Positions 1 to 6,250 of a DNA stretch of 10,441 bases are shown piece after piece. The notes under the pieces were generated by a model that worked only from the letters and a program-made list of their open reading frames with translations, made no database searches and was not told the DNA's origin. The first letter of the stretch is position 1, and each line of letters begins with the position of its first letter. The stretch comes from Acidimicrobiaceae bacterium. GTDB taxonomy: Bacteria > Actinomycetota > Acidimicrobiia > Acidimicrobiales > Palsa-688. Location: contig PMHU01000183.1 of assembly GCA_003156795.1 (NCBI GenBank), forward strand, positions 261 through 10,701, in the 5' to 3' direction. A program made the position numbers and the translations under genes.

Positions 1-32
1 GGAGCCGGGATCAGGCTCCGCCTCCGTTCCAT
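1..32 (-). CDS. Start of next gene in the polysaccharide operon (partial)
   Basis: On the minus strand an ATG (plus bases 30-32) follows the TGA of the Wzz-like gene with no gap. This stop-start junction is typical of translational coupling inside an operon. Only ten codons are visible, reading MERRRSLIPA, a basic start followed by a hydrophobic turn that could lead into a first membrane helix (ligase, flippase or polymerase types are common at this place). The product cannot be named. Bases 1-6 and 14-19 form an inverted repeat with 7 bases between, so the stretch could instead hold a hairpin. Confidence 0.35.
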   Translation of the reverse strand, partial: MERRRSLIPA

Positions 33-1001
33 TCACGACGACCTCTCCCCCCGGGCGCCGAGCGTCCTCCGATGTCGCAGTTCCCTGATGCTGGCGACGA
101 CGTCCACGCCGAGCATGGAGTCGATGTCCTCCTCGCTCCTTGCCGTCTTGTCAAGCGCGGTGAGCGCACTCAAGGCGAGGAGGCTGATGATGACTCCGGC
201 CAAAAGACCGGCGACCCCGATAAGAATGTCGTGCTTCTTGCTGCTCAACGCTACTGGGGGACTCGGGGGATCGACGACGTGGAAGCTCGTTGATATCAGG
301 TCGGGTTGGTCGGCGAGCTCCGCCTGCGCGAGGGCGTTGCTGTCGCTGGTGTAGTTCGCTTCGGCCGAGGCGGCCGTCTGGGTCAGTTGGCTGTAGGTCG
401 GATCGGTCGTTAGGTTTACTTTCGGATTGCTCAGTACGTACGCTTTGACGGCGGTATTGGCTTTGTTCAACGCTGTCAGGTCTCTCTCAACTTCAGGCTG
501 GTAGTAAGTGGCTGACGCGTGTCCTCGGTCATTTAGGGCGTTGGAATTCCAGGACTGATATTGGTTTGCGACTGCGTCCAGTGTGCCTACCACGTAACTT
601 GGATTCGCAGCGGTCATCGTCACCTGCACGATCTGAGGGCCGGCCACGGTCTCAGTAAACGCTTTCGCCAGAACTCCGTCGATGGCGTACAAATTTGGAC
701 GGCTGCCGGGCTTAGAAAGATCGGCTGCCAACGGGCTTGCTAGCCCGACGTCGCTTCGGAACGCATCGGTGGCGAGAAACTCTTGCAACTCCGCGAGTCC
801 CCCTGACGCCGGCGTCGGGCCGTTTCCGGTATTGAGGAGCGACGACGGCTGAGAAACTGGGCTGTCGAACCACAGGCTCATCGAGGACTCGTACTTGTGG
901 GGTCTAGATATGGCGAAGGCACTACTGATCACAACAGCAATCACCACGGGAAGGATCAGCGCCAGCCTGTGTCGCGCAAATGTCTCTGAGTAACGTCGCA
1001 C
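33..1001 (-). CDS. Wzz-type polysaccharide chain-length determinant protein
   Basis: This 322-residue inner-membrane protein should set chain length, or act as co-polymerase, in Wzy-dependent exopolysaccharide assembly. Seen: a membrane helix at about residues 13-31 just after a basic N-terminus; a long extracytoplasmic middle with helical, Ala- and Gln-rich stretches (about 160-230); the proline-rich VVDPPSPP motif at about 242-249, which in the Wzz family precedes the second helix; a second helix at about 258-282; and a short cytoplasmic tail with the family-like pattern around DKTARSEEDIDSMLGV. There is no Walker A kinase domain, so any BY-kinase would be a separate gene. The start is GTG; an in-frame TGA lies three codons upstream, so the gene cannot begin earlier. 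No good Shine-Dalgarno is visible, and the start lies inside an inverted repeat. It lies downstream of the acyltransferase and touches the next gene. The family call is firm; the polymer is unknown. Confidence 0.85.
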   Translation of the reverse strand: MRRYSETFARHRLALILPVVIAVVISSAFAISRPHKYESSMSLWFDSPVSQPSSLLNTGNGPTPASGGLAELQEFLATDAFRSDVGLASPLAADLSKPGSRPNLYAIDGVLAKAFTETVAGPQIVQVTMTAANPSYVVGTLDAVANQYQSWNSNALNDRGHASATYYQPEVERDLTALNKANTAVKAYVLSNPKVNLTTDPTYSQLTQTAASAEANYTSDSNALAQAELADQPDLISTSFHVVDPPSPPVALSSKKHDILIGVAGLLAGVIISLLALSALTALDKTARSEEDIDSMLGVDVVASIRELRHRRTLGARGERSS

Positions 1002-1013
1002 GACGTCTCAGAG
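984..1013 (-). promoter_or_regulatory. Inverted repeat enclosing the Wzz start codon
   Basis: Arms CTCTGAG (984-990) and CTCAGAG (1007-1013) are perfect complements, and the inner arms ACGTCG (993-998) and CGACGT (1001-1006) also match. The only break is two unpaired bases (991-992) on one side. The GTG start codon (plus 999-1001) lies at the centre. In mRNA this would be a hairpin with the start in its loop; in DNA it could be a dyad operator. Which one acts is inference. Confidence 0.5.
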
Positions 1014-1077
1014 TATGGGGTCGTCCCCTTTGATACACGGCGGGCGCATCCTTCTTTTCTTGTGTTTCCGACCACGG

Positions 1078-1098
1078 GTCCCCACCGTCGGGGACGGT
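1078..1098. other. Two mutually exclusive small stem-loops between acyltransferase and Wzz genes
   Basis: GTCCCC (1078-1083) pairs with GGGGAC (1090-1095), while ACCGTC (1084-1089) pairs with GACGGT (1093-1098). The two pairings overlap and cannot form together. They lie in the 156-bp gap between the acyltransferase stop and the Wzz start. There is no U-run on the minus-strand side, so a terminator is not supported. The structure may be chance in GC-rich DNA. Confidence 0.2.
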
Positions 1099-1157
1099 CG
1101 CAAAGGGGCGCTATGCCCTCCCGGTGGGTCCGCGCTCCGGTGACAGTGTCCCGGGTA

Positions 1158-1817
1158 CTACGGTTCGAACGGGCGTTCGAAGCGGGTACCGAGGCGGCCC
1201 TCTGTGGCGACCAGTCGCCCGAGCATTGGCTCCGACCCCGCATCGACGGCAACGGGCGCGACTGGAAGGTCGCGTTTCCGTGTTGCGGGGATCCCCGTGT
1301 AGAGCCCGTCACGTTCGCAGTCGGTAGTGACGACGGCGCCCGCACCGACGACGCATCCCCTGCGGATGGTGACGCCGGGAAGGATGATCGCGCCCGCTCC
1401 GATCCAGCACCCGTCCTCTATGACGATCGGAGCGAACTTCGCGTACCCGGCGCCGGCTCGATGCTCCGACGGCCCGATCTCGTGGGACGAGGTCAGCAGC
1501 ATCGCGTTGGGGCCTATCGCCACTCTGGTTCCAATCTCGATGTGTGCTCGCGCATCGAAGACCACACCCGAGCTGACGAAGCTGAAGTCGCCTATCGATA
1601 CGTCGCAACCGCCGACGAATCGCACATGGTGCCAAATGCCGCATCTTCCGCAAGAGACGCCGCCGACTCGCAACAGTCGATGCCGGATCCGGTTGGGAAT
1701 GACCGGGCTGGCCGCAACCGAGTTCATCCAGCTGAGGCGGAGCGGTCCTGCCAAACGGCGAACCTCTACCTCGTCAAGCGTGTTCTTGAGAGCCGACGGG
1801 CGATCTGTATCCGCCAT
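1158..1817 (-). CDS. Left-handed beta-helix (hexapeptide-repeat) O-acyltransferase
   Basis: This 219-residue protein resembles the WcaF/maltose-NodL O-acetyltransferase group and probably transfers an acetyl or other acyl group from a thioester donor to a sugar hydroxyl of the exopolysaccharide or its lipid-linked repeat unit, in the cytoplasm. Seen: imperfect hexapeptide repeats from about residue 66 to 165 (for example VSIGDF, IEIGTR, VAIGPN, CWIGAG, CVVGAG); His112 in TSSHEIG at the place of the family's catalytic His; and a closing segment GAGAVVTTDCERDGLYTGIP, which is the usual end of the helix. The tail after about residue 187 is extra and has no recognised domain. The start is ATG with GAGAGG five bases upstream, a good Shine-Dalgarno. 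It lies between the tandem hydrolase and the Wzz gene on the same strand. Family call is strong; acceptor and acyl group are unknown. Confidence 0.88.
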   Translation of the reverse strand: MADTDRPSALKNTLDEVEVRRLAGPLRLSWMNSVAASPVIPNRIRHRLLRVGGVSCGRCGIWHHVRFVGGCDVSIGDFSFVSSGVVFDARAHIEIGTRVAIGPNAMLLTSSHEIGPSEHRAGAGYAKFAPIVIEDGCWIGAGAIILPGVTIRRGCVVGAGAVVTTDCERDGLYTGIPATRKRDLPVAPVAVDAGSEPMLGRLVATEGRLGTRFERPFEP

Positions 1818-2182
1818 TCGTACCTCTCGTCCGTTCCGGCGGGCTCTCTGAGGTGAGAATCAACGAGAGGGGCTCAGCGTGGACGGCATTGGATGGGGTT
1901 ACTCCTGGTGTCATCTTGCTCCTTATCACAGCCTCGAAGATCCTCCGAGCAGCGTCGACTACCTGCTGAGGAACGCGATCAAAGGGTCGAACCGGGCTGA
2001 TCAGTCGCTTACGCAACGACGTTACCTGCGGCTCTCTCGAACGGCACTTGATTGGAACACGCCTTGACGGAGCACGAAATCCGACTGCTGATACGAACTC
2101 GATGCAATTGGGTGCGAAACTGTGTTCTCCCGCCAACGGGTCGTTGCTTGAGTCAGCGGGGGATCATGACCTTCGACACCGG
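1818..2182. other. Non-coding gap between hydrolase and acyltransferase genes
   Basis: These 365 bases separate two same-strand genes. A minus-strand open frame starting with TTG at 2136 runs into the acyltransferase gene, but it lacks a Shine-Dalgarno and any recognisable protein pattern, so I do not call it. A hairpin lies soon after the hydrolase stop (2129-2160), and a weak 5-bp pairing ACCTC/GAGGT (1822-1826 with 1850-1854) covers the acyltransferase ribosome site. The length would allow an internal promoter, but none with convincing hexamers was found. Confidence 0.4.
2129..2160 (-). terminator. Possible weak terminator or attenuator hairpin after the hydrolase gene
   Basis: About 23 bases past the hydrolase stop, CCCGC pairs with GCGGG and an inner CAACG pairs with CGTTG around a 3-base loop. 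Nine unpaired bases sit on one side. There is no U-run after it. It could limit readthrough into the acyltransferase gene, but the internal bulge makes it weak. Confidence 0.25.
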
Positions 2183-4072
2183 TCAGGCCGTGGCGTCGGC
2201 GGCGCCCGTCTCTGCGTGCCGAAACGCTTGGACGGGACCGACCTCGCTTGTCTTTTTGTCCACGGGGCGGCGTCGAGGCTCGGAGTCCGGTTCCTTCGCG
2301 GGCGCAAAGCAAGACAAGACGTGATCGGTCACGAGATCTACGACAGCACGGCGTTGCGAATCCAGAACGATCCCGTGGTCCAGTCCGGGGACGTACGCGT
2401 AGAGGAAACGTCCCGTTTCGGCGAGCTCAGCGATCACCCGATCGCTCAAGTCCGCACGGATCATGGCGTTGTCGCCTTCCCCGGTCACCAGGAGAACATC
2501 GGTGGAATTCTGGACCAGCAGGCGGCACCACGTGCGAGGACGGCTCATTCGATGCAGGAGAAAGGCCAGCCTGGCGCGCAGGTGGAAGTCGAGCTCCATC
2601 AGGGCCTGCATGACCCTGTACGTGCGACGCTGATTGCGAATCCGACGCTTGAGCTTCTCCAAGGCGCTTTCCGAGCCTTCGAGGGTGAACGCCTTCCTTG
2701 GGTCCTTGGTTGCCCGGTCGGAGTTCAGCACGATTCGGCGCCTGGGGTCGGTAGGCCGGCCCGATTCCTGCTCAGGCGGGACGAAGCTGAATCCCGGGTT
2801 GAGGAGCACCACGCCGGCCGGGCGGAGAGACAGCGCGCTCTCGATCGCCTGGTAGGCGGAGGAGCACAATCCGACCAGGATCAGTGGCCTGCGCCCGTCC
2901 TGGGACGCTTCGCGGAAGATGTCGATCATGTCGTCGAAGGCTTCGGGGGCGCAGCACTGCAACCAGGGCTGCGCGTCGTGACGGACAGGGCTGTCTCCAA
3001 GTCCGCTCAGATCGACCCTCAACCCGTCGATTCCTGAAGATGCCCATCGCCTCGCGAGCTCGACCCATAGCCGGTTGGGACCCATGTGGTGCTCGTCCGA
3101 CGAGTTGAGAAAGACTGCCAGCGGGCGGTCCGACCGCTCGGGACCGACTTCAGTGAACATCCCGAACAGCCCGGCTGAGGGAAGAGAGACGGCGCGCTCG
3201 GTTATGGGCCGCCCGGCCGCGTCCTGCCCCACGACGGCGTGGTCGCGGCCTTCAGGTACCTGTACAGGAGCTGAGGGTTCCTCGTGTTCCTGCGACACCC
3301 ACTCCGTCACGGTCTCGATATCCCGGTAAGGGACGTCCTCGTAGGGGGGCTCGACATCCATCAGGCGAGGCTGCTCAGGACACGGACGGTAATCGACGGC
3401 TTCCTTGCCCAGGCGATCGGTCAGGTTCCGGTGGCCGTTGCGGTTCGGACGGGAGAGAACGAGCACGTTTCTTGCCACCGCGTGGTCCAGGCGCTCGAGG
3501 TTGAGCTCGTGGAACTCGGCCACCCCGCAGGCTGGGTACACGAAGCCGGGTGTCTCGACAGATCCGTCCTCGCGTCGGCCTGGGATCCCGAACTTCAACG
3601 AGGTGATGGCCGTCTGCTGTCGGAGGAACGACCTTCCTGACGCGGCAGGATCCCAAAGCACGAGCCGTTCTATGCCGCCGTCGACGGCAGCCGCGTGTGC
3701 CGCGATAGTCGCCCCGATGGTCATGCCGATCAAGGTCAGGCTCTCTGCCCCCGAGCTGCGTGCGAAGTGGATCGCTGACGCGGTGCTCGCCAGCCAGGCG
3801 TCGTGCCGTTCGATATCACTGCCGAGCCCGGCCGAATCGCCTGTCCCGTGATAGTCGAAACGCAGCACGGCGACGCCGCGATCGGCCAGTCTCTCCGCGA
3901 GAACCCGGTAGGTGAAGTACGCCTTGGCGTGGTCCCGGCCAACTGGAGGGCAGAGGACGGCCGCACCGCCAGCCCGGGCGTCGGCGGGGGCGTGCCACCA
4001 TCCGAAGAGAGGACGGTCGGGCACGCCGAACCAGACCGGGCGCGCATTCGTGGCCAAACTAATCTTCCCCAT
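2183..4072 (-). CDS. Tandem alpha/beta-hydrolase-fold protein, exosortase/EPS-associated type
   Basis: This 629-residue cytoplasmic protein holds two alpha/beta-hydrolase domains, about residues 10-265 and 300-590. Domain 1 has the FDYHGTGDS turn (73-81) seen in the hydrolases that accompany exosortase and exopolysaccharide loci, but its nucleophile elbow reads GMTIGA with Thr118 where Ser is usual, and no clear His follows, so it may be inactive or only bind acyl or sugar groups. Domain 2 has VDLSGLGDSP (352-362) and an elbow GLCSS with Cys403 at the nucleophile place; Asp534 in TGEGD and His566 in GLDHG fit a Cys-Asp-His triad. A basic helical insert (about 450-515) may be the lid. The last 40 residues look disordered. 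The start is ATG with a strong GGGAGGGG close upstream, itself paired in a hairpin. It is the first gene of the minus-strand cluster. A thioesterase, acyl-transfer or esterase role in polysaccharide modification is inference. Confidence 0.75.
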   Translation of the reverse strand: MGKISLATNARPVWFGVPDRPLFGWWHAPADARAGGAAVLCPPVGRDHAKAYFTYRVLAERLADRGVAVLRFDYHGTGDSAGLGSDIERHDAWLASTASAIHFARSSGAESLTLIGMTIGATIAAHAAAVDGGIERLVLWDPAASGRSFLRQQTAITSLKFGIPGRREDGSVETPGFVYPACGVAEFHELNLERLDHAVARNVLVLSRPNRNGHRNLTDRLGKEAVDYRPCPEQPRLMDVEPPYEDVPYRDIETVTEWVSQEHEEPSAPVQVPEGRDHAVVGQDAAGRPITERAVSLPSAGLFGMFTEVGPERSDRPLAVFLNSSDEHHMGPNRLWVELARRWASSGIDGLRVDLSGLGDSPVRHDAQPWLQCCAPEAFDDMIDIFREASQDGRRPLILVGLCSSAYQAIESALSLRPAGVVLLNPGFSFVPPEQESGRPTDPRRRIVLNSDRATKDPRKAFTLEGSESALEKLKRRIRNQRRTYRVMQALMELDFHLRARLAFLLHRMSRPRTWCRLLVQNSTDVLLVTGEGDNAMIRADLSDRVIAELAETGRFLYAYVPGLDHGIVLDSQRRAVVDLVTDHVLSCFAPAKEPDSEPRRRPVDKKTSEVGPVQAFRHAETGAADATA

Positions 4073-4076
4073 TACC

Positions 4077-4099
4077 CCTCCCTACATTGAGCAGGGAGG
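4077..4099 (-). promoter_or_regulatory. Hairpin sequestering the hydrolase Shine-Dalgarno
   Basis: On the minus strand CCTCCCT (plus 4093-4099) and AGGGAGG (plus 4077-4083) are perfect complements around a 9-base loop. The second arm is the ribosome-binding site, four bases from the ATG. If it forms in mRNA it would hide the site until melted or bound. Confidence 0.5.
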
Positions 4100-4274
4100 A
4101 GGGTCGCGGATACCAACGAGATCCCGAATTGAACATCGGGTGCATTGCGAGCCTCAAAGTGCCACATACGCGGCAATAGGCGTAGTCCGTTGGAAATGCG
4201 CATACCGGTCGTCATTTCTTACGAAGAACCACCCAGGCATGGCATTGATACATACCCCCTTACCGACAGTGGGC

Positions 4275-4288
4275 GAAGCGGCCGCTTC
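4275..4288. promoter_or_regulatory. 14-bp perfect palindrome, possible operator
   Basis: GAAGCGGCCGCTTC equals its own reverse complement over all 14 bases. It lies about 200 bp upstream of the hydrolase gene and 245 bp upstream of the membrane protein gene. A perfect palindrome with no loop suits a dimeric regulator in DNA better than an RNA hairpin. The regulator is unknown. Confidence 0.35.
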
Positions 4289-4295
4289 AGGTGTA

Positions 4296-4332
4296 AACCT
4301 TTCGCGTTTTTCGCACCAGAGCGAACCTTTCG
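4296..4332. repeat. 9-bp direct repeat next to the palindrome
   Basis: AACCTTTCG occurs at 4296-4304 and again at 4324-4332, 28 bases apart, nearly three helical turns. It sits just beside the 14-bp palindrome and may be part of the same regulatory region. Chance cannot be excluded. Confidence 0.3.
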
Positions 4333-4358
4333 GACCGATCCATCGTAGTTTTCGTCCC

Positions 4359-4425
4359 CGGCTCCAGAGCCGCTGTGAGGAACAGCTACTGGACTTCAAA
4401 GCTAAAGGCTTTCCTGCCGGAGTCC
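4359..4425 (+). ncRNA. Candidate structured leader RNA: three consecutive stem-loops
   Basis: CGGCTC/GAGCCG (4359-4364 with 4367-4372), GCTGT/ACAGC (4372-4376 with 4382-4386, loop GAGGA) and GGACT/AGTCC (4391-4395 with 4421-4425) follow one another; the last encloses AAAGC/GCTTT (4398-4402 with 4408-4412). The first two share base 4372. A terminator-like hairpin follows and then the membrane protein start, which is the order of a riboswitch or attenuator. The CAAAGCTA segment slightly recalls part of the cyclic-di-GMP-I riboswitch core, but the rest of that consensus is not seen. Strand is inferred from the downstream gene. Confidence 0.35.
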
Positions 4426-4465
4426 GAGTGTACAGGTGGTGGTATCCGACGACGATCCGGGGTAC

Positions 4466-4503
4466 AGAAGGAACCGGCTGGACGTGGTCCGCCGGTTCCT
4501 TCT
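4466..4503 (+). terminator. Strong 13-bp terminator-like hairpin upstream of membrane protein gene
   Basis: The arms at 4466-4478 and 4491-4503 are perfect complements over 13 bases around a 12-base loop. There is no U-run on either side, as is often so in high-GC actinobacteria, though the 3' arm itself ends in pyrimidines. It ends 29 bases before the TTG of the next plus-strand gene, so it may work as an attenuator, or may end a small RNA encoded just upstream. It could also act in the other direction. Confidence 0.6.
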
Positions 4504-4532
4504 TCGCGCCCCGGTGAAGTGACCGACCGCCA

Positions 4533-5069
4533 TTGTTGTACTCGAGTCTACTGACGGTCCATCTAATCGGTCTGGCGATCGGTCTCGGCGGGGCAACGCT
4601 CGGGGATCTGCTGGTGCTCCGAAGCTTGGTGCGGAGAGAGCCGCACCCGACGGCTCTGCTCCACGACCTCAGCCTGGCGATCTGGATCGGCCTGGCGATA
4701 CTCACGGCCAGCGGTCTCGCACTGTTCGCGGATGACCCCGGGCCGTTGCTGCGCAATAACGGCTTCATCGCAAAGCTGGTCGTGGTCGGAGTGCTGATGT
4801 TGAACGGGCTCCTCCTACACCGACAGCTGCCGGTCTTCAAGCTGTCGGGCGGGACGCTGTTGGCCGGTGCCATCAGCAGCGTTTCCTGGTATGGAGCCCT
4901 GGTGCTCGCCATGTTCAAGACGACGCTCCACCTCGAGCTGGCCGACTACCTCGGACTCTACGTGGCGGCGGTGATCGTGGTATGGACCGGATACATCCAG
5001 CTTCAGAACTACCTGCTACGAAAGGACTCGGCCCCCTCCGTCACGCCGACCAGGGTGCCCGTAGCCTGA
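4533..5069 (+). CDS. Small integral membrane protein, uncharacterised
   Basis: This 178-residue protein has five predicted membrane helices at about residues 5-28, 46-66, 77-97, 108-127 and 140-164, and little else. The first helix carries HLIGLAIGLGGATLGD and the second is led by an LHDLSLAIWIGLAIL segment; these resemble a widespread family of small hypothetical membrane proteins in which similar His- and Gly-rich helices occur. I cannot assign a function. The His residues near helix ends (His10, and those near 44 and 96) could bind haem or metal, but that is a guess. The start is TTG (a second TTG follows at once); an in-frame stop at 4515-4517 rules out an earlier start, and the Shine-Dalgarno is weak. 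A strong hairpin sits 29 bases upstream. It converges on the sigma factor gene with only five bases between the stops. Confidence 0.75.
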   Translation: MLYSSLLTVHLIGLAIGLGGATLGDLLVLRSLVRREPHPTALLHDLSLAIWIGLAILTASGLALFADDPGPLLRNNGFIAKLVVVGVLMLNGLLLHRQLPVFKLSGGTLLAGAISSVSWYGALVLAMFKTTLHLELADYLGLYVAAVIVVWTGYIQLQNYLLRKDSAPSVTPTRVPVA

Positions 5070-5074
5070 TTTCG

Positions 5075-5734
5075 TCAGCCGAAAACGTCCTCCGGGTCGA
5101 TCCCGGCCTGCAGCGCGAGGCGCCGCAGCTGCTCGAGGGCCCGAGCACGGGTCGGCCCGATGCTGCCTATGGGCATGTCGAGCGACTCGCTGATCTCCTT
5201 GTACCTGAGGGGCGAGTCCGCGTTCAACAGCCGCAGCAGCAGCTGCGATCTCACCGGGAGCTGCCGGACGAGGTCGGCTATCACGTCGGCACGATCCCGC
5301 ACGGCGACGTTGTGCTCCGGGGAGTCGTAGGACTGTGGGTCGGCAAGGAAATCCACGTCGTCGCTGCTCGGGACCTGCCGCCCACTCAGCCGGAGCACCC
5401 GGAGCGACTCTCGCCGAGCGGTAGTGGCCAGCCATGCGCCCACGCGTTCTGGTTGCTCGATCCGGGTGAGGTTCTCGACCAGCCTCATCCACGTGGTCTG
5501 CGATACGTCAGCCGCATCCGCCGCGTTGAGGCGGTGACCGCGAGCCACAGCCCACACAGTCGGCGCGAACCGAGCCACCAGCGCGTTCCACGCATCGCGG
5601 CTTCCATTCGCAGCGGCCTCGACGAGGACCGCGGTGGTGGGCTCGCCGGTCGCGTGAAATCGAGGATCGGCCTCCCGAGGGTCGTCGACCGCCGCCGTCA
5701 TCGGGCTGGTCTTAGCCACGTCGACGGCGGTCAT
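5075..5734 (-). CDS. ECF-type RNA polymerase sigma factor (sigma-70 family)
   Basis: This 219-residue protein directs RNA polymerase to a special promoter set. Seen: an extended N-terminus (1-45); sigma region 2 at about 48-117, with the DAADVSQTTWMRL segment typical of region 2.2 and RVGAWLATTARRESLRVLR behind it; a short acidic linker; and region 4 at about 147-205, with the helix-turn-helix YKEISESLDMPIGSIGPTRARALEQLR. The length is normal for actinobacterial ECF factors and there is no region 1.1 or 3. The start is ATG with GAGG four bases upstream; a second Met at residue 12 is an alternative. No anti-sigma factor with a zinc-finger HxxxCxxC pattern is adjacent. Instead the divergent gene at 6314 encodes a small protein of a type often encoded next to such factors. 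The sigma call is firm; the ECF subgroup and signal are not known. Confidence 0.9.
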   Translation of the reverse strand: MTAVDVAKTSPMTAAVDDPREADPRFHATGEPTTAVLVEAAANGSRDAWNALVARFAPTVWAVARGHRLNAADAADVSQTTWMRLVENLTRIEQPERVGAWLATTARRESLRVLRLSGRQVPSSDDVDFLADPQSYDSPEHNVAVRDRADVIADLVRQLPVRSQLLLRLLNADSPLRYKEISESLDMPIGSIGPTRARALEQLRRLALQAGIDPEDVFG

Positions 5735-5854
5735 CGTCCCTCACCCCGCTCGGCGGAGGTTCCGAGCAAGCTGCCCGGATCTGCCTTGTACCCGCGAACT
5801 ACCAACTTCTCAGGCCCCTTCTCCATGCCCTCGGGTTCTCCTGTGCTCTGTAAA

Positions 5855-5870
5855 TCCACTGCCCAGTGGA
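5855..5870. promoter_or_regulatory. Small palindrome upstream of the sigma factor gene
   Basis: TCCACT and AGTGGA are perfect complements around GCCC, about 120 bases upstream of the sigma ATG. It could be an operator or a leader hairpin. Its short length makes chance possible. Confidence 0.25.
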
Positions 5871-6224
5871 AGTCATGGCCGATCAAACGGCCTGTATCAA
5901 AGTGGCATACCGTGGGCCGCGTATCAAGCCCTTCTGATGGAAAAACACAGGATTGAAACACTTCGCTCCGCGGTCGGCGGCAATGGGGCCGGTACGCGCC
6001 GGACGGGCGCCATGTATCTTTTGTGGTGCGACGCCCCTCGGAATGTGGTGGATCAGCGAACACTGCCGCCGCCCCCAGGAAGTCGCCGGACGGGGCTCTG
6101 CCTGGGGCGTGGGTTCATCGTGCAGGTAGCCGCGGGGGGTGGGCGGCACCACAAACACGATTGATTCACCAACGGTGTGGTGGTCGAAGCCCTTGGTCTG
6201 GGGGCTGGTGGAGCTTGGAGGTGA

Positions 6225-6250
6225 GGAATCACGGAATTGTCGTGCCGTTG
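6225..6250 (+). promoter_or_regulatory. Possible ECF-type promoter of the sigma partner gene
   Basis: GGAAT (6225-6229) is followed after 16 bases by CGTTG (6246-6250). This resembles actinobacterial ECF promoters, which often have GGAAC or GGAAT at -35 and CGTT or CGTC at -10. Transcription would start near 6257, about 57 bases before the GTG start. I found no matching pair in front of the sigma gene itself, so autoregulation is not shown. Confidence 0.35.

Larger units (their letters stand above)
4073..4532. other. Long divergent intergenic region rich in inverted repeats
   Basis: These 460 bases lie between the divergent starts of the tandem hydrolase and the small membrane protein. No convincing coding frame was found. 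The stretch holds a hairpin over the hydrolase ribosome site, a small stem CCCGA/TCGGG (4123-4127 with 4136-4140), a 14-bp palindrome, a 9-bp direct repeat, consecutive stem-loops and a strong terminator-like hairpin. Promoters for both directions should lie here, but no hexamer pair was good enough to name. Confidence 0.6.

Noticed and set aside
1774..2136. Minus-strand 120-codon open frame in the gap between hydrolase and acyltransferase genes
   Set aside because: It starts with TTG, has no Shine-Dalgarno, overlaps the acyltransferase start by 44 bases, and shows no family pattern.
2048..3037. Plus-strand 329-codon open frame
   Set aside because: It is antisense to the tandem hydrolase, whose domains and motifs are clear. 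High GC content commonly leaves long open frames opposite real genes.
4391..4425. Cyclic-di-GMP-I riboswitch
   Set aside because: Only the short CAAAGCTA segment resembles the core; the GGCAAACC-like part and GNRA-capped stem are not present at the right places. Kept only as an unassigned structured RNA.
4154..4918. Minus-strand 254-codon open frame
   Set aside because: It is opposite the membrane protein gene, spans the structured non-coding region, and is low in recognisable patterns.
4982..5956. Plus-strand 324-codon open frame across the sigma factor gene
   Set aside because: It overlaps the end of the membrane protein gene and runs opposite a clear sigma factor; the sequence has no domain pattern.
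5996..6010. Plus-strand terminator GCGCC/GGCGC followed by a short T-rich run
   Set aside because: There is no plus-strand gene ending upstream of it and the stem is only five pairs, so it is listed only as part of the non-coding region.
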